From Poronia punctata (lineage: Eukaryota > Ascomycota > Sordariomycetes > Xylariales > Xylariaceae), in assembly GCA_022579005.1 (NCBI GenBank), contig MU401503.1:62001-126000 (forward strand): a stretch of DNA of 64,000 bases, read 5' to 3'. How positions within the stretch are numbered: position 1 is the stretch's first letter; every line of letters begins with the position of its first letter. Under the pieces are notes generated by a model. The model had not been told where the DNA came from, made no database searches, and saw only the letters and a program-made list of their open reading frames with translations. The translations under genes and the position numbers were made by a program. Positions 36,142 to 48,569 of this stretch are shown here, piece by piece.

Positions 36142-37290
36142 GTTGGCGACGGGCGTAGATAACAAGCCCAAGACTACCCTAGAAAACCAGCCAGAGGTTC
36201 CGACAGCAACTACGGATTATAAAAGAAAGAGTATACTCAGGAAACCTCTACTCAGAATCCAGGCTAGGTATACTATTAGATGGAAGGTCGAGTGGTTGGG
36301 TTATTCAGGATGTAGTGCGGATGGGATATTGGGGCCAGGCATCAACCCAGGTCGATTCGGGAATGTCGCCGTCGATTTTTCGTCTCGAACCAATTCGTGC
36401 CGACTGGCCGACTGCCTGCGTGCCAGGCAAAGTGGCAATCCGATCAAAACCTTGGAAGTTACCAGGAGATGCAGCAGCAGGAGGCAGAAAAGGTCGCATC
36501 AAGGCCGAATTGTTCTGCCAGTGTGTGGTGATGTCAGTTGGAAAGGATCGATTCCTCAGCCTACCACTGCATCGTGAGCTGAGAACTGTGCTATCCGCGC
36601 GTCGACAAAGTGTACGTGTAGATTGGGGGACTTACCCCAATAGGCGCAATAGCTGCTTAGGTCAATCAATTGCGACAAAAGAAGTATTCACGGTGTGCTG
36701 GTGGGATGGAAGTGACAAAGGTCGCGATTTAACATGGTAGAAGAGAGTACCCGAGTCTTGTCGTAATATCGCAAATAGGTATCTGTCAAAAGAATGTCTG
36801 GTTACACTCCTGTCAACTGCAGCGCTCGAGCTCTTGACGCGAAGAGATAATCAAAGCTCTGGACAGGACAAGAGTGGGCTTGTGCATTTAGTATGTGTAC
36901 TGTAGACATGAAAGAGTACTATTTAGTACTGGCCAGTTTTGGCTACTTATAAGAGGGGCAAATATAGTGTGTCTATCACAGAGCAAGTTTGTACTCTATG
37001 TAGCATTTATATAATACTACTTTTGTATACTCGATCTCGGGGAGCAAGCCCATTCTAGTACTTATGTAACTAAGTGCATATGATACAAACACATGCATTG
37101 GGTGTGTACCTCACATAGAGTATTCAGTCTAACGTCGGGGTTTACCTAATACAGATCAAAACTTCGATTTACTGAGTAGAACCAGATGCTTCATAGCGCA
37201 TACGAGTAGAACCAGCACTCCTTGCGCCCTCGCCTATTACACCGATCACATTTTCGAGCTTCCTCGCCTCGACACATCCAAATCCACAAT
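36142..37290. other. Divergent promoter region between pta1 and coa3
   Basis: About 1.15 kb. Plus-strand frames at 36140-36740 are open for up to 145 codons but show no domain and overlap a minus-strand frame, so I treat them as chance. No repeat was noticed. Confidence 0.55.
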
Positions 37291-37653
37291 GCCGGGGTAA
37301 GCCTTCACCCCAAAGTCGAAGGATTGATACCTAAAATCTGACTATCCGAGATGTTAGATACGCGAATTCCTCCTACTACGACCGCCAGTCTAGACAGTCG
37401 CCCGCTCTTATTCGAGCCCGGAAGCCTTACCTTGTCAAGAATGCCGTCGTCGGCACTGCCATCGCTGCCGTTGCCGTCGGCGTTTGTAAGCCGCCCACCA
37501 GTCGATGACGTTTTGCGCAAATAACCCTTCCGCCAACGCAGTGCTAACGATAGGATGCGTTCCGGCTCAGACATATACACAATACGAGCTATTGGCCAGG
37601 ATGAGTTCGAAGACGTCAAGGTCCCCGAGAAACCAGTCCAGTCCCAAAGGTGA
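37291..37653 (+). CDS. coa3: Cytochrome c oxidase assembly factor Coa3
   Basis: Small mitochondrial inner-membrane protein that stabilises newly made Cox1 and controls its translation with Cox14 and Mss51. Exons 37291-37298 (8 nt), 37358-37485 and 37571-37653, 72 aa. The first exon encodes only MPG's first two and two-thirds codons; GTAAGC...GTTAG then joins in phase to YANSSYYDRQSRQ. The order matches fungal Coa3: SYYD motif, SPALIRARKPYLVKN, one transmembrane helix (AVVGTAIAAVAVGVYIYTI) and QDEFEDVKVP. Both introns have strong donors (GTAAGC). Length equals the family's usual 70-90 residues. Too short and split for simple frame searches to find. Confidence 0.93.
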
Positions 37654-38215
37654 AGTCATAATGGAAGATAGAGATCGAGTGGTCGGGATAGTCGAGGCAT
37701 CGAGGGCCATATTCTTTTATTAAAAAGGCCCCATCGCGTGCTAGGAACTATAAGGGGCTTTTCATAGGGAGAGGATCACGATCTACAGGAGAAAGGCAGC
37801 AAGGTGATATCATTACTCGGTAGAGCTTTCTTAACATTGCCAGGTCATCCCCAGGGACGCCCCTGGATAGTGTAAAACAAATATGTACAGTTAGGGCGAC
37901 TAACAATCGCATTTGTACCTTATGCCCGTCAGCAAAACGGACCGGCCAGCCTTGTACATGATTAGGTAGACAAGATACCAACGCCCCAGCTCCGACCCAT
38001 ACACCCCGTACACCCCGGACACCCAGACAGGAATTCCCCATGGCAAATGTCTTACAACGCCGATAATCCTTTCCCCACATCGCAGCCCACTGCGCCTGAT
38101 ACAAAATAGTAATGCAGGTGGTATCAACATGAGATGGTGGTCTTTGCGCTGTCTATTCAAATGCAAAATGCCTCGCGTGTATAACATCATTCATTGTCTC
38201 TCGTTCGGCCTCCGC
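37654..38215. other. Convergent intergenic region, nothing recognised
   Basis: 3' flanks of coa3 and the Sds3-like gene. The minus-strand frames near 37750-38190 have no coding character. Confidence 0.6.
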
Positions 38216-40339
38216 CTAGGAGGTCGCGACCGTGGCACCCACGTGATTGAGAGAATGATTGTTCTCGCCTGCACTAGGAGGCACCGCTCTTGCCCCCAGT
38301 GTTCTCGTTTGTTCCAGCAAGCTCGCGGCGCGTGTAACTTCGGGTGACGTCGTCGCTTGTCTGGCGGCGTGTTTCGATGTCTTGGCATGACCGTTAAAAG
38401 GCTGGGAATCTGATGATATGGCAAATGGATTCGGTTGGTGTGGAGGTCGCCGTGGCGGGGCTGATGAGCCCGACAAGGCATTAAGATGTTGAGAATCATG
38501 ATGGTGTGCATGTTGCCGCTGTAGGAGATGTGCATTTGACGGATGGTGAGGATTGGCCCAAGGTGTCTGCTCTAGGAATTCTGCCCCAGCCGGCCCAAGA
38601 GCCTCTCCAAGCGGGATGCCTCCATAGTCGGCATACATTGGTCTATGTAGATGATGCCGCGGGGCATGGTGCCGATTCCTCTGATTACAATAGTCAATAG
38701 GCCGGTCCATATGTCAATGCTCCTGATCTCACTTACGTTAATTGCGTCCAAGTCGTCTTCCAGCTCCTGCAGGCTAGCACCCTGCATATCAGGTGCAGCA
38801 GGCATTCCCTCGTATTTAGCAACCCCTGAGAGGATCGAGACTTCTCTATTGTAGGAAAGGGCATGCCGTATGCGCTGCGTCGGACTCTTTGGGAAACGGA
38901 TGCCAAACTCGGGGACGTTGTTGGCGTGTTTCCGCCGTTCGTGCTGTATGTCATACCAATGCTGTCCGAGCTCCGCTAGTATCCTTTCCCGCGACTCTCT
39001 TACCGCCTGGAAGAATTGAGAATGTATCTGGGCCCGGCGCGCGACTGCCCACCTTTCCGAGGCTTCTTTTTTGAGCTCAAGTTCTCTATCCGCTACACGA
39101 ATTCTCTCGTCCCGCCGAGCGTTGATGCAGTTCATCATGGCAAGGTAATCCGGATGGGTTGGGTTGTCGGATCGTAGCATTGCCTCTTCTTTATTCAGTT
39201 GTTCAAGTCGCTCTTCGTATAGCCTGGTAGTCTGTTAGCAAGCGCGAATGAACGAGGCTTGAGGGATGGAAGGATGCGGACTTGTCCCTGAAAACAGCGA
39301 AGCGTTTTTCAATCGCACCGAGTTGTTCGAAAGCGGCCTTTTTCCTTTCAACTGCCGCGGATGGGTCAGTGTCTCTCTCCAGTGAAGTTGCAATAGACCT
39401 AGCCATACGTTCTTCTTCGTTCTTTTGCGCCGCTTCCGCCTCCTCGTCCACATCAACATCCATCTGGTCATCCTCGCCAGTGTGGGTTTCTTCATCGTCG
39501 GGGGCGGTCCCATTCAACGATTCAACCGTTGGCTCGGCTACATCGGCGGTTTCTTCTACGTCTTTGAGCTTTCGTGAGCTGCTTCGGGTCTGTTTTTTGG
39601 CGCCGGTCGTGTGGTCGGGCTGGGGTGGTCGGATTGGTTCTGCCTCGACACCTTGGGTCAGGCCGATGCCCTCGTCGGCAGAGTGTTCTCCGCTAATGAT
39701 GTTCAACGAAGCTTCGTCCCCATCAACAATGGTCGCATCGCCGTCTGCGGCGGCCTGATCTGCTGTGGGTGCAGAACCAGCCCGTTTGCGTGAAGGTGGT
39801 CCAACCTCGGCAACTTCAGTTGGCAGAGATAAACGCTTTCGCTTTCGCTCTCGATTTTCGGCCTCTTGTATCGCGGCTACTTGCGCTAATATGTCCAACG
39901 TAGGTGGTTGTGTCTTTTCTAACTCGTCCGTCGGGTGTGCGGGAGGGCTTGAGGCTAGGGAAATATCGTCGTAGGACAATGGGGTATCTCCGGCGTCGTC
40001 ATTTGAGCGGGCGGCCTGTCGTAGCTTACTTGGGCTTCTTCCATAGACGACGGATTCCGCTGACGGGCCGAGGGGTACATCTTTATGGCGTGTGGTTTGC
40101 CGAGGGGTGTCGTAGAGGCGTTCTGTCTCCGCTTCCGTGTCGTTTCCGTCGGACTGATTGTCGGGTAGGCTGAGGTCGTCATTCTCATTGTTGGTATGTT
40201 CCTCGTCATGTGATTCATGTGTATCCTCATCTTTGTCTTCTACATCACTCAGAGGACTCGAACCATCGTCGTCTGAGAGTGGTTCGATTTGCGGGGGGGG
40301 GATTGAGAGCGGCGGCGGCGCCGTGTCGCCGCTTGCCAT
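38216..40339 (-). CDS. Sds3/Dep1-type subunit of the Rpd3L histone deacetylase complex
   Basis: Exons 40339-39282, 39223-38737 and 38680-38216, 669 aa, phases consistent. Residues 1-330 are disordered and acidic (Asp/Glu/Ser/Thr-rich) with a basic RERKRKRLSLP patch. The Sds3-like domain spans the first splice site: FAVFRDK|LYEERLEQLNKEEAML, NPTHPDYLAMM, ARRDERIRVADRELELK and RRAQIHSQFFQAVRESRERIL, a long helical scaffold that binds Sin3/Rpd3. The third exon encodes a His/Pro/Gln-rich tail starting RNRHHAPRHHLHRPMYADYGG, ending in LNHVGATVATS. This architecture is the filamentous-fungal Dep1/Sds3 form. Which yeast name fits best is uncertain because both contain the same domain. Confidence 0.9.
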
Positions 40340-42647
40340 GGTGCGAAAGCAAGATTTCAATCCCAGCTGTATATTCGGATGAGATTTCTATGGGGGGTAT
40401 CCGGGATTCCCAAGCACTACGATTGTAAGTTTTGGCGGAATCGGAGTGTTGAATGTCGTGGGTGATGCTCGAGTTTTTAGAGGTTGGAAGAGAAAGTGCT
40501 TCTGCAGACCAGAGGGATACTGAAAGTGCTGGCGGATTTTGGCATGTAAATATTGTCTATTTCATGCGATTGTAACCTATGATCATCATAGATCCCATGT
40601 ACGAGAGGTCGCTGTGCCGTGGGTGCGGAACATGGAGCATGAAGGTGACAAAACATATGAAGGAGAGACCGATCGATCACATTGCGCTGCTTGAAGGAAG
40701 ACCTAACCCCAAACTGGCGGCGTTGGCTGCGCGCCCCAATGACCCCAAGTCGCCTGTTGCGTTACGGCATTTGGCGGCAGAGAACAGCAGCACAGGAAGT
40801 TATCGATAAGGACCAAATATGGCTAAAAGGGTTTGAAAAACACCGATACGGTCGTGGTGACAACATGATATGATGACTAAGCCAGATAAATACGCCTATC
40901 GTACTTGTAGAGTACATGTAGGTAGGATACATTCAGATACGTATTGATACTTTTGCTCCACGCGTTGCCAATTTCCGTTGCACACGATGGTTTGTGGTTA
41001 CCTACGAGTACACGTATCGGTTTACGCGCTTAACAGAACTCCAACACGGTCGTTTCTTTATCATTAGACAGGTGAGTCTGGTGGCTACCTATGTACCTAC
41101 CGATGACATGTATCCACCGTCGTTAAAAAGTTACTCGCATATGCAGACAGAAACGTCAGCACCACGGACGATCAAGTTCAATGGCTGATGAAAAGCATTG
41201 TGCACAGCACCCTACATGTAATTACTTTATGTGTAGACGTGCTCGTACCTGAGCTACCAGAGGGCCAGGTATATGTCTTATTGTTTCTTTTTATACAGGC
41301 CGGTCTTAGACAAGGTAGGTAGGTAGCGAACATAATTTAGAGGCGTAGGAGGAGGACTACCTACCGCATATTACGAGTATCTAGGTATGAGTACACCGTC
41401 ACATACCTTGCATACCTAATTTATGCAGGCCAAAATTATAGGAACGCCAGTCGCCTACGTTACGAACAGAACCGGGTCTTTTTAGAGCTGTACTTATTGA
41501 TATGGTTTTCGAAATCCCCACGGGAATGGTAACGTCCAACCGGCCACAACTTAGCAATACATATACTCGGTTATTGGGCTGATACCTACACCGTAGGATC
41601 TGATGAGAAGAGTAGGGAAGTTGTGATCCATAAACCTTGTGTGTTGGATCACAACAGAGATCTCGGGACGCTGCTTGAAGCGTTTCTGCTTCGACCATTG
41701 CATCCTGCCAACTTACGTTGTGATCAATTCCCGCGGATATCCTTGGCCTACCTCCCAAGGTCCTAGACATCAACTCACCATAACCGGAAGACCAAGGAGC
41801 TCGGGCGGAGCAGCTGACCAGCTAACGTACAACTACCACAACTTAGTATTCCTGTCATTGTTGCTTTATATCGGCAGTGTGTAACACCGCGGACCGGCCA
41901 ATGCTACTAAGTCCCCACCGAAGGCCCTCAGGCTCCAAGTCGCTGCCGATCCCATCACCGTCTTGAACCTCATTTGCTGTACACGGTCTCAAGGACGTGT
42001 TTAGCCAAGGGAATCTGCGTGCCCGACCACGGCATCATTGACATGCGGGCGACATATGGAACGTGGGGAATTAAAGCCATCCACATATGTGTAGTCATTT
42101 AGAGTATAGGAACATCTGCGTGGCAGAGTCGAACAATCTCGCCAGCTAAAGCGACGAAGCTCAAGTATCAACCTAGGCATAATTCAACGTGATCACTCTG
42201 TAGGTACGAGCGTTCAAGTTTTGAACACGATAAAAGGCCCAATCGAAAAACAAAAGAAAATACGTCTCTAATAGGTACCTAATGCCTTTCAAATAGCATA
42301 TTTTATCATTGGCACCTGACAGGAAGCAACGATGACCGCGATCGAAACCTCGTAACAAAACCTCCGAGTTCAGTACTGTATACTGTCATAATCCCGCCCT
42401 GTTAATGTGGTAAGTGCATATGCATAGCACTTACCTACCTAACCAGGTGAACGGGGTTGCAAGCTGCAGCCCGATAAGGTATGGAGACCACGGAAGGTAC
42501 GGATAACAATGTACCCCTGTGATGTTCCTGGAACTTTTTTTGCGTGCATCAGGTTGTTGCTAGACCAGGTACAGCAAGCCAACGTACAAGCCGACTTGAC
42601 CGTTTGCTTCTTAGTATCCTACGACAACCTTCCATATCACAGATAAG
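40340..42647. other. Divergent intergenic region, no gene seen
   Basis: 2.3 kb between the Sds3-like gene and nop12. TACGAGTA copies are at 41003 and 41372, and GGTA-rich tracts lie near 41310. A minus-strand frame at 41399-41773 is open for about 120 codons but unrecognisable. Confidence 0.55.
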
Positions 42648-44516
42648 ATGGGCAAAACGTAAGTTTCCACGATGCAGTAAACGAAAGTTTGCCTGTCAAT
42701 TGACAATTCTACGTAGAAAAACGAAGCTATCAGCTTCAAGCAAAGTGATAGACCCCACTCTAGATGCTCTTTTCGCAAGCAGTGTACGGTTCACCCTTTT
42801 TCCTGCCCCGCGAGTTGCCTGGCTGACATTGTGTAGTCTGGTCCAGTCGTACCGCCGTCGACAAATCGTTATGTGGAACTAGTTCCAAAGATAGAACATG
42901 AAACGGTAACATCAAGCAAAAAGTCGGCTCCCAAGGCCAGCGAACCAGGCTCGGAAGAAGATGATGAGATTCTGAGCGAGCTAGAAGAGGATGTCTCCCT
43001 CAGCGATCTAGACGGAGATGAGGAGGAAGACGAAGACGAAGAGGAGGAGGAGGAAGAAGAAGCAACAGAAGTGAAAAAGACAAAAGCAGACAAGAGCGAG
43101 GAGGAATCGACTGAAGAACCATCCAAAACTCAGCGCAAAGAGCGCAAGAGAAAGAGGAAAGACGAGCATGACGACCTCGAAGCGAAATACATGCGCAAGA
43201 TTCTCGAGGAGGAAGATAGAGAGGACAGGAAAGAGAAGCGCCGCAAGGGCGAAGCCGGCGAGAAGATCGAAACTTCTGCTCCCGTCCCCGGGCCCGATGT
43301 TGCAGAAGAAGGCTCAGACGCCGAAGGCGACGAGGCGCCCCTTGTCCACGAATCCCTCAAGAGGCCGACCGAACACGTCGATATCGAACTTGAGAAAGCA
43401 AACCGTACCCTCTTCTTAGGAAATGTGTCCATTGAAACCATTACCTCCTCGAAGGCGAAGAAGCAACTCATAGCGCATCTCGAGTCACCATTGTCCGAAC
43501 TCGATGCCTCTACCGGCCCCCACAAGATCGAGTCTCTGCGATTCCGATCGACTCCTTTCTCTACTGCCGGCAAACCCAAACGTGCGGCTTACATCACAAA
43601 ATCTGTCATGTCAGCTACTGCAAGATCTACGAATGCCTATGCGGTCTATACAACCCCACTGGCCTCGCGGGCCGCCCTCAAGGCCCTCAATGGGACAGTG
43701 ATTTTAGAGCGGCATTTGCGGGTTGACAGTGTAGCCCATCCCGCCCCGGTGGCTCATCGGAGATGTGTATTTGTCGGCAACTTGGGTTTCGTGGACGACG
43801 AGACCGTGGAACACACTACCGCAGAGGGCGAAACCACCACGAAGAAGCGCTACAAGACCCCGAGTGACATAGAGGAAGGGCTATGGAGAGTTTTTGGAGA
43901 GCATGCAGGAAAGGTGGAGAGCGTCCGTGTCCCACGAGACGAGATAACGCGTGTCGGCAAAGGTTTCGCATACGTGCAGTTCTACGATGAGAACGACGTC
44001 GAGTCGGCCCTGCTCTTGAATGAGAAGAAGTTCCCTCCCATGCTTCCTAGAGCGCTACGCGTATCCAGAGCCAAAGACCCCCGCAAGACCTCGTTGGCTA
44101 TGGAGCGGAAGGCGAAGGAACGGGGCGATGCTATAAAGACCACGGAGAAAAAGGCCAAGAACACCAAGTACACGCCGAAAATCACACCTGAGCAGCTCTC
44201 TCAGGCAGGTCGCGCTGCGAGATTGCTGGGCCGCTCCGCCGCGATCAAAAAGCAAAATGAACTTGTCAAAGGTCAGGGACGGAAACCCCGAGAACCTCGT
44301 GAAAGGAGTGGCGACAAGCCCCAGGAAGCCGCCGGCGATGGCATCAAGCCTCCGGAGCAGTTCATCTTCGAAGGTCGCAGAGCCAGTATCAGGGACGGAA
44401 GACCCAAGGATCTAAAGTTTGGCAAGAAATCAGGAAAGAAGGGGGCGGGCAAAGCGAAGGCCAAGGGTCGTGGCGCTCGCAGGGCTGCTACGTGGAGGAA
44501 AGAGAAGGCTGCTTAA
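42648..44516 (+). CDS. nop12: Nucleolar RNA-binding protein Nop12
   Basis: Two-RRM nucleolar protein needed for pre-rRNA processing of the large subunit. Exons 42648-42658 (11 nt), 42717-42783 and 42837-44516, 585 aa. The start is set by the family hallmark: MGKT on the first exon, then KVIDPTLDALFASS on the second and SGPVVPPS on the third, joined in phase. A Glu/Asp run and Lys/Arg-rich segments precede RRM1 (about 217-325, RTLFLGNVS) and RRM2 (about 336-440, CVFVGNLGF and GKGFAYVQF). The C-terminus is Lys/Gly/Arg-rich, a nucleolar-retention type. Introns are 58 and 53 nt. Confidence 0.95.
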
Positions 44517-45691
44517 TAGGGAGGCCATAGATCAGCTTTAAATCTAGCTCTACCCAGGCTTCGCCGAACAAATACCAAAATCATGCAAACTGTTTATATA
44601 TAGTTCCAGTTTATGGACTCGACTCGTGCGAGGTCAATTCTCATGCTTGAGGGAGTTCGAATCCCTCTACCCTGGGTAGTCCTTACTTGCCAAGGTTGGT
44701 TAGACTAGGTATCTAGGGTGCGTGACCATGTGCACGCATTTGCATTTCTAACTGCAGGCATGCTAAACCATCAATATCCCCCCCTATTCTCCTGTTGACC
44801 ATACAAAAAAACAAACAAAAAAACAAACAAACCACCAATTTTCACCCCATCTTCCCTATTAAGCCAATATTAGGCACCCCCAACAAAAGAACGTCTTAAC
44901 CAAGATCTGTCTCCTTCTCTACGCCCCCGTCCCACACACACACACACACACACATTGAAATTCCATCTCCCCAGAGACCATACCAAAGACAAGACTGTTA
45001 ATCATCATTAAGCATGCTTCAAGGTATCTAACTAATCCGCTCCATAACATTGAAAGTGTAAACTGATGTTATGTTTATCCCCGAATCGATTCAGACAATA
45101 TCCCAATACAGAGAGGTCCGAGTCCGAGTCCGAGTCCGAGTCCTGTTTAAGGAAAAAACCATGAAAAATATCGTCGTGTTATCTATATAGCGGTTTGTCA
45201 TGGTTCCATTCAACTGTAGTAGACTAGATAAGGTAGGTAGGTAGGTAAGGTAGGACGCAGACAAGAGACACACTCGAAAATAAATTTGCCTTTGTAATAC
45301 AAATGTAGTTAGTCAGTGCCCCGGGAAACTTTCTTAGCAAAAAAGAAGACGACCCCCCATTCGCTAGAGTATCTTTCTAAACTGTGACGGCCTTTTTTTT
45401 CTTTGGCTACATCGCGTAGAGTCTAGACGGATGCAAGAAAGAAAGAAAAAAGCCCATGGGAACCTCATTTAGGCTCCACACACCGAACGACTAAGTTGGG
45501 GGCCTTCGCCGAAACGCCGAAAAAAACCCAACATATCCTAACCACCTAGATGAATAATAAAACTCTGGTGATAAGGACCAACCAATAATCCCGTACAGCC
45601 TTGCGGTTTTCTACTTGACCCGTGTAAGCAGACATGTTTTAATTTTAACCCCCCCTCCCCCAAGAAGCGACTGTAACGCGCTTGCCATCCA
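44517..45691. other. Convergent intergenic region with simple repeats
   Basis: Contains a tRNA-like T-arm at 44649-44667, CAAA repeats near 44810, (CA)n at 44933-44954, a GTCCGA repeat at 45116-45143 and GGTA repeats near 45235. No complete RNA gene could be folded by eye. Confidence 0.55.
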
Positions 45692-47846
45692 TTACATGCT
45701 GTTTTCAGCGGGTGTGCCGCCTCCGCCGTGGGTGTCAACGCCGTGAAAGGCATCACCGAAAGCCGAGTCTTCCATGTTAAGATCCAACCCTTCGCTCATC
45801 CCACCAGGCGTCGTTCCGCTGAACCCGGCCAAAGCGTCGCCGGCCGTATTTAGGTCATCCAACGAGCCGAAATCGTTATTATCACCGTTGAAGCCACCGG
45901 ATGGTGTGCCGGCTGCCGAGACTTGCTTCGAAGTCCCCGAATTCTTAGACGGGCCACCGATCGAGGCAGCATCGGCATTGGGATCTGGGCTCACGCCGCC
46001 TTTGGGTACTACGACCCAGTCGCCGCTACCCGCATCCGTGCCGTCCATCTTAACGTCGGCGCTGTGATGGCCAGGAGCAGCGGGTTGAGGTGGAGGCGGA
46101 TGAGGTGAGGGAACATTGAGGTTCGCAGGTGTTGCGGCGTTGGAAGGAGCACCGGACATGGGTGGCTGAGGTGTCGAATGCGACGAGGCACCCGTGTGCA
46201 TTTGGTCGAGAAGACCAGCCGCTGTTCCACCCATGTCGATATCTGAATCCCCCATCATGAATCCACTTTGCTGAGAGCCTGCGTGTGAAGGCTGACGGGA
46301 CATCGCGTTGCTTCCGCTCATACTACCGGGGAGGGCCCCGCCAACTGAAGATGATTGCGCATTGAATTGAGCGGCAGGTTCCGGCGTAGGCTCTTGGTAG
46401 CCACCTTGTTGAATTCTGCGCAGGTCGTGGATAATCTCCACCTGACGATTCAGATGGGCTTCCACCTGCGAAACAATCTCGTCAACCTGTCTATGTTGCT
46501 TTGGCGGCCAACGGCTTCCGGCATCCTCGACTTCATCTGTGCCGTCTAGGCGAAACGGATCCGGGTCTGAATTGTAAGTCGCAGTGCGTAACTCCTTCTC
46601 CGAGGCAGTGATGAGAGAATTCTGCTTGAACTTTGCCATTTGCCTAGCATGGTCAGCTTTCATCTTTTCCATCTCAGCTTTCGTCGAATCGATTCGGCTG
46701 TTCACCCGCCTCCGAAACTCGGCAGCTTGTTCGGGATCCAAGTGGGCCGTGGCAGGCTTCGCGGGTTGCTTTTTTATCACAGCCGAGTCCGGCGCATCAA
46801 GGATGCCATCGGTCAAATCTGACAGCTCGCCTTTAAGTCCGAGACCCAAGTCCGCGAAACCAATCTGGCCCATCATGTATGCCGAGGATAAAATCTCCTC
46901 CATCCATTCATGATTCTGCTTGTACCGGGTGATGCTCACATCTCGGGCCGTAAGCAAATCGAAGAGATCGCCACGGGATGTGTCTTCATCATCCTCGAGG
47001 TCGGTTTGTCCTACCGCCGCTATCGGATTCATCGGATGAGCAGGCTGGTTGGTGCGCGGACGTTTCGACGGTGGTCCGCTAGCCGCAGGGGCATGTGGTG
47101 GATAGGCCATGGCCTGAGGGACACCGCGATGTTGCCCATACACCGGCTGCCTTGACTGTTCTCTCGGCAAGTTGATCTGCGGCCAGTTGACACGGTCCCC
47201 AAGGATGAATTCTTTGCGTTGAATCTGGCCGCATCTCTGAAGATGTCCACGTGCTTCCATCACGGCCTGAGTGTGGGGATCGCGCGGGATATTCTGCACT
47301 GGTATGCGCTCATTCCCGTCGATGGGGCCGTAATGGACTATCCACAGGCTCGGATCGACCTGAGGTGCGTTTGGGTTGGGTACATTGGAAGGAATCAATC
47401 GGAATCGGCGGCGCGAGTGCGTAGCAAGCTGCGCACCAGGCACATACCCAGCCTTGTGAAAATACATCTCTAGGATCTACTGATTAGTTAGCATCGCGCT
47501 GCCCTCACATCCACAGCCTTGATCAACATACAATGCCATTTCCGACATCTTGGGTGAAGTATTGCTCTTGTGGGGCCCAGATAATACCATCACTGGCGAA
47601 GCGTGTTCCCATGATCTGTAGAGGCTGCCATGTGAGGAATATCTGTCCGTGCTCGGGCTTGTCTATGTATGTCCAGAAGAAGGGCGCAGTGTCGCGGGCG
47701 ATCTTGGGCGCCTGCATTAACCATGTCGTGACTTCAGGGGGGTGGACCTGGGCCTTTTGTGTGTATCTGTAAGTCGAAAGGAGGTGCACATGGGGGAGGA
47801 GGTCCCTATGCACCGCATAACTAGGATCGCTAATCGTCGCCGTCAT
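45692..47846 (-). CDS. ssr4: SWI/SNF and RSC complex subunit Ssr4
   Basis: Shared subunit of both ATP-dependent remodellers. Exons 47846-47532 and 47476-45692, 699 aa. The intron (GTATGT, CTAAC branch, AGTAG) joins DVGNGI to ILEMYFHKAGY. The conserved N-terminal half (family formerly DUF1750) is clear: HVHLLSTYRYT, WLMQAPKIARDTAPFFWTYID, FLTWQP, DGIIWAPQEQYFT, THSRRRFRL and DPSLWIVHYGP. Middle segments include DLFDLLTARDVSITRYKQNHEWMEEI and a coiled-coil stretch. The C-terminal 250 residues are Gly/Ser/Pro/Asn-rich and disordered, with a typical acidic end. ATG at 47846 is the first in frame. Confidence 0.94.
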
Positions 47847-48569
47847 TGTCAAATGTAGTGTGTGGACACTCTGGGTTTTGGAGTTGATTGATTATGTGTA
47901 TTTTAAACAAGCCTTTTTATATTGTACTGGCAATTACAGCTTTTACCGGCCTTGACTGAACGAGATCGGCACGAGAGGGCGTCGCCAGTGGCGTCGACGT
48001 CGTGATGTTGTCGGTACTGTACTAGGCAAGGCTGCATGAGATTGAAATTAAGCAGTCGCAAGAACGAAACGCGACACGAAGCTTTGGTACGTAACCTACG
48101 AGTAGTACGTACCTTTGTCCGGACCCACCTGTACCGTTGTAAAGGAAAGCGCTAATTGGTTGGTTCGTGACCGGGTTGTGGCTCGAGAACTTGTGTGGCT
48201 GGTGACCACCTCTACCTCCTCCCCGTGCCCCCTACGGACATTTCCGTGCAACACGCGTATCTACAAGTCGATCACATCGCTTCTACATCCTCGTACGACT
48301 ACCTAGGTACTCGTAGACTTTTCTTACCCCTACGAGTACAAGTTCGTCCCGTTTTACGAGCGTTTATTCTCTTCCCACTTCAAGAAAAGCAGTTCAAAGA
48401 TTGCACATCACGACAAAACGTCGGCATGATCGGTATAAAGCTTAATCATTATACAGTCGATTCCCGTCCAGTCTATTTAAATTATCTCGTAATGGGTGCC
48501 CAATCTTGCAATGCTATGTTTACCTGCCTGTAGGCCCCCATGGTCGCTCATTCTCACCTTTTTGGTATC
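47847..48569. other. Intergenic region with clustered TACGAGTA motifs
   Basis: Promoter side of ssr4 and 3' flank of gnd1. Three TACGAGTA/TACTCGTA copies lie at 48097, 48308 and 48331. No gene seen. Confidence 0.6.

Noticed and set aside
36140..36740. Plus-strand frames in the pta1/coa3 promoter with a KVEWLGYSG phrase hinting at a retroelement chromodomain
   Set aside because: The phrase is isolated; no reverse transcriptase, integrase or LTR nearby.
41399..41773. 124-codon minus-strand frame with a GTAAGT site inside
   Set aside because: No recognisable domain and no partner exon that would use the donor.
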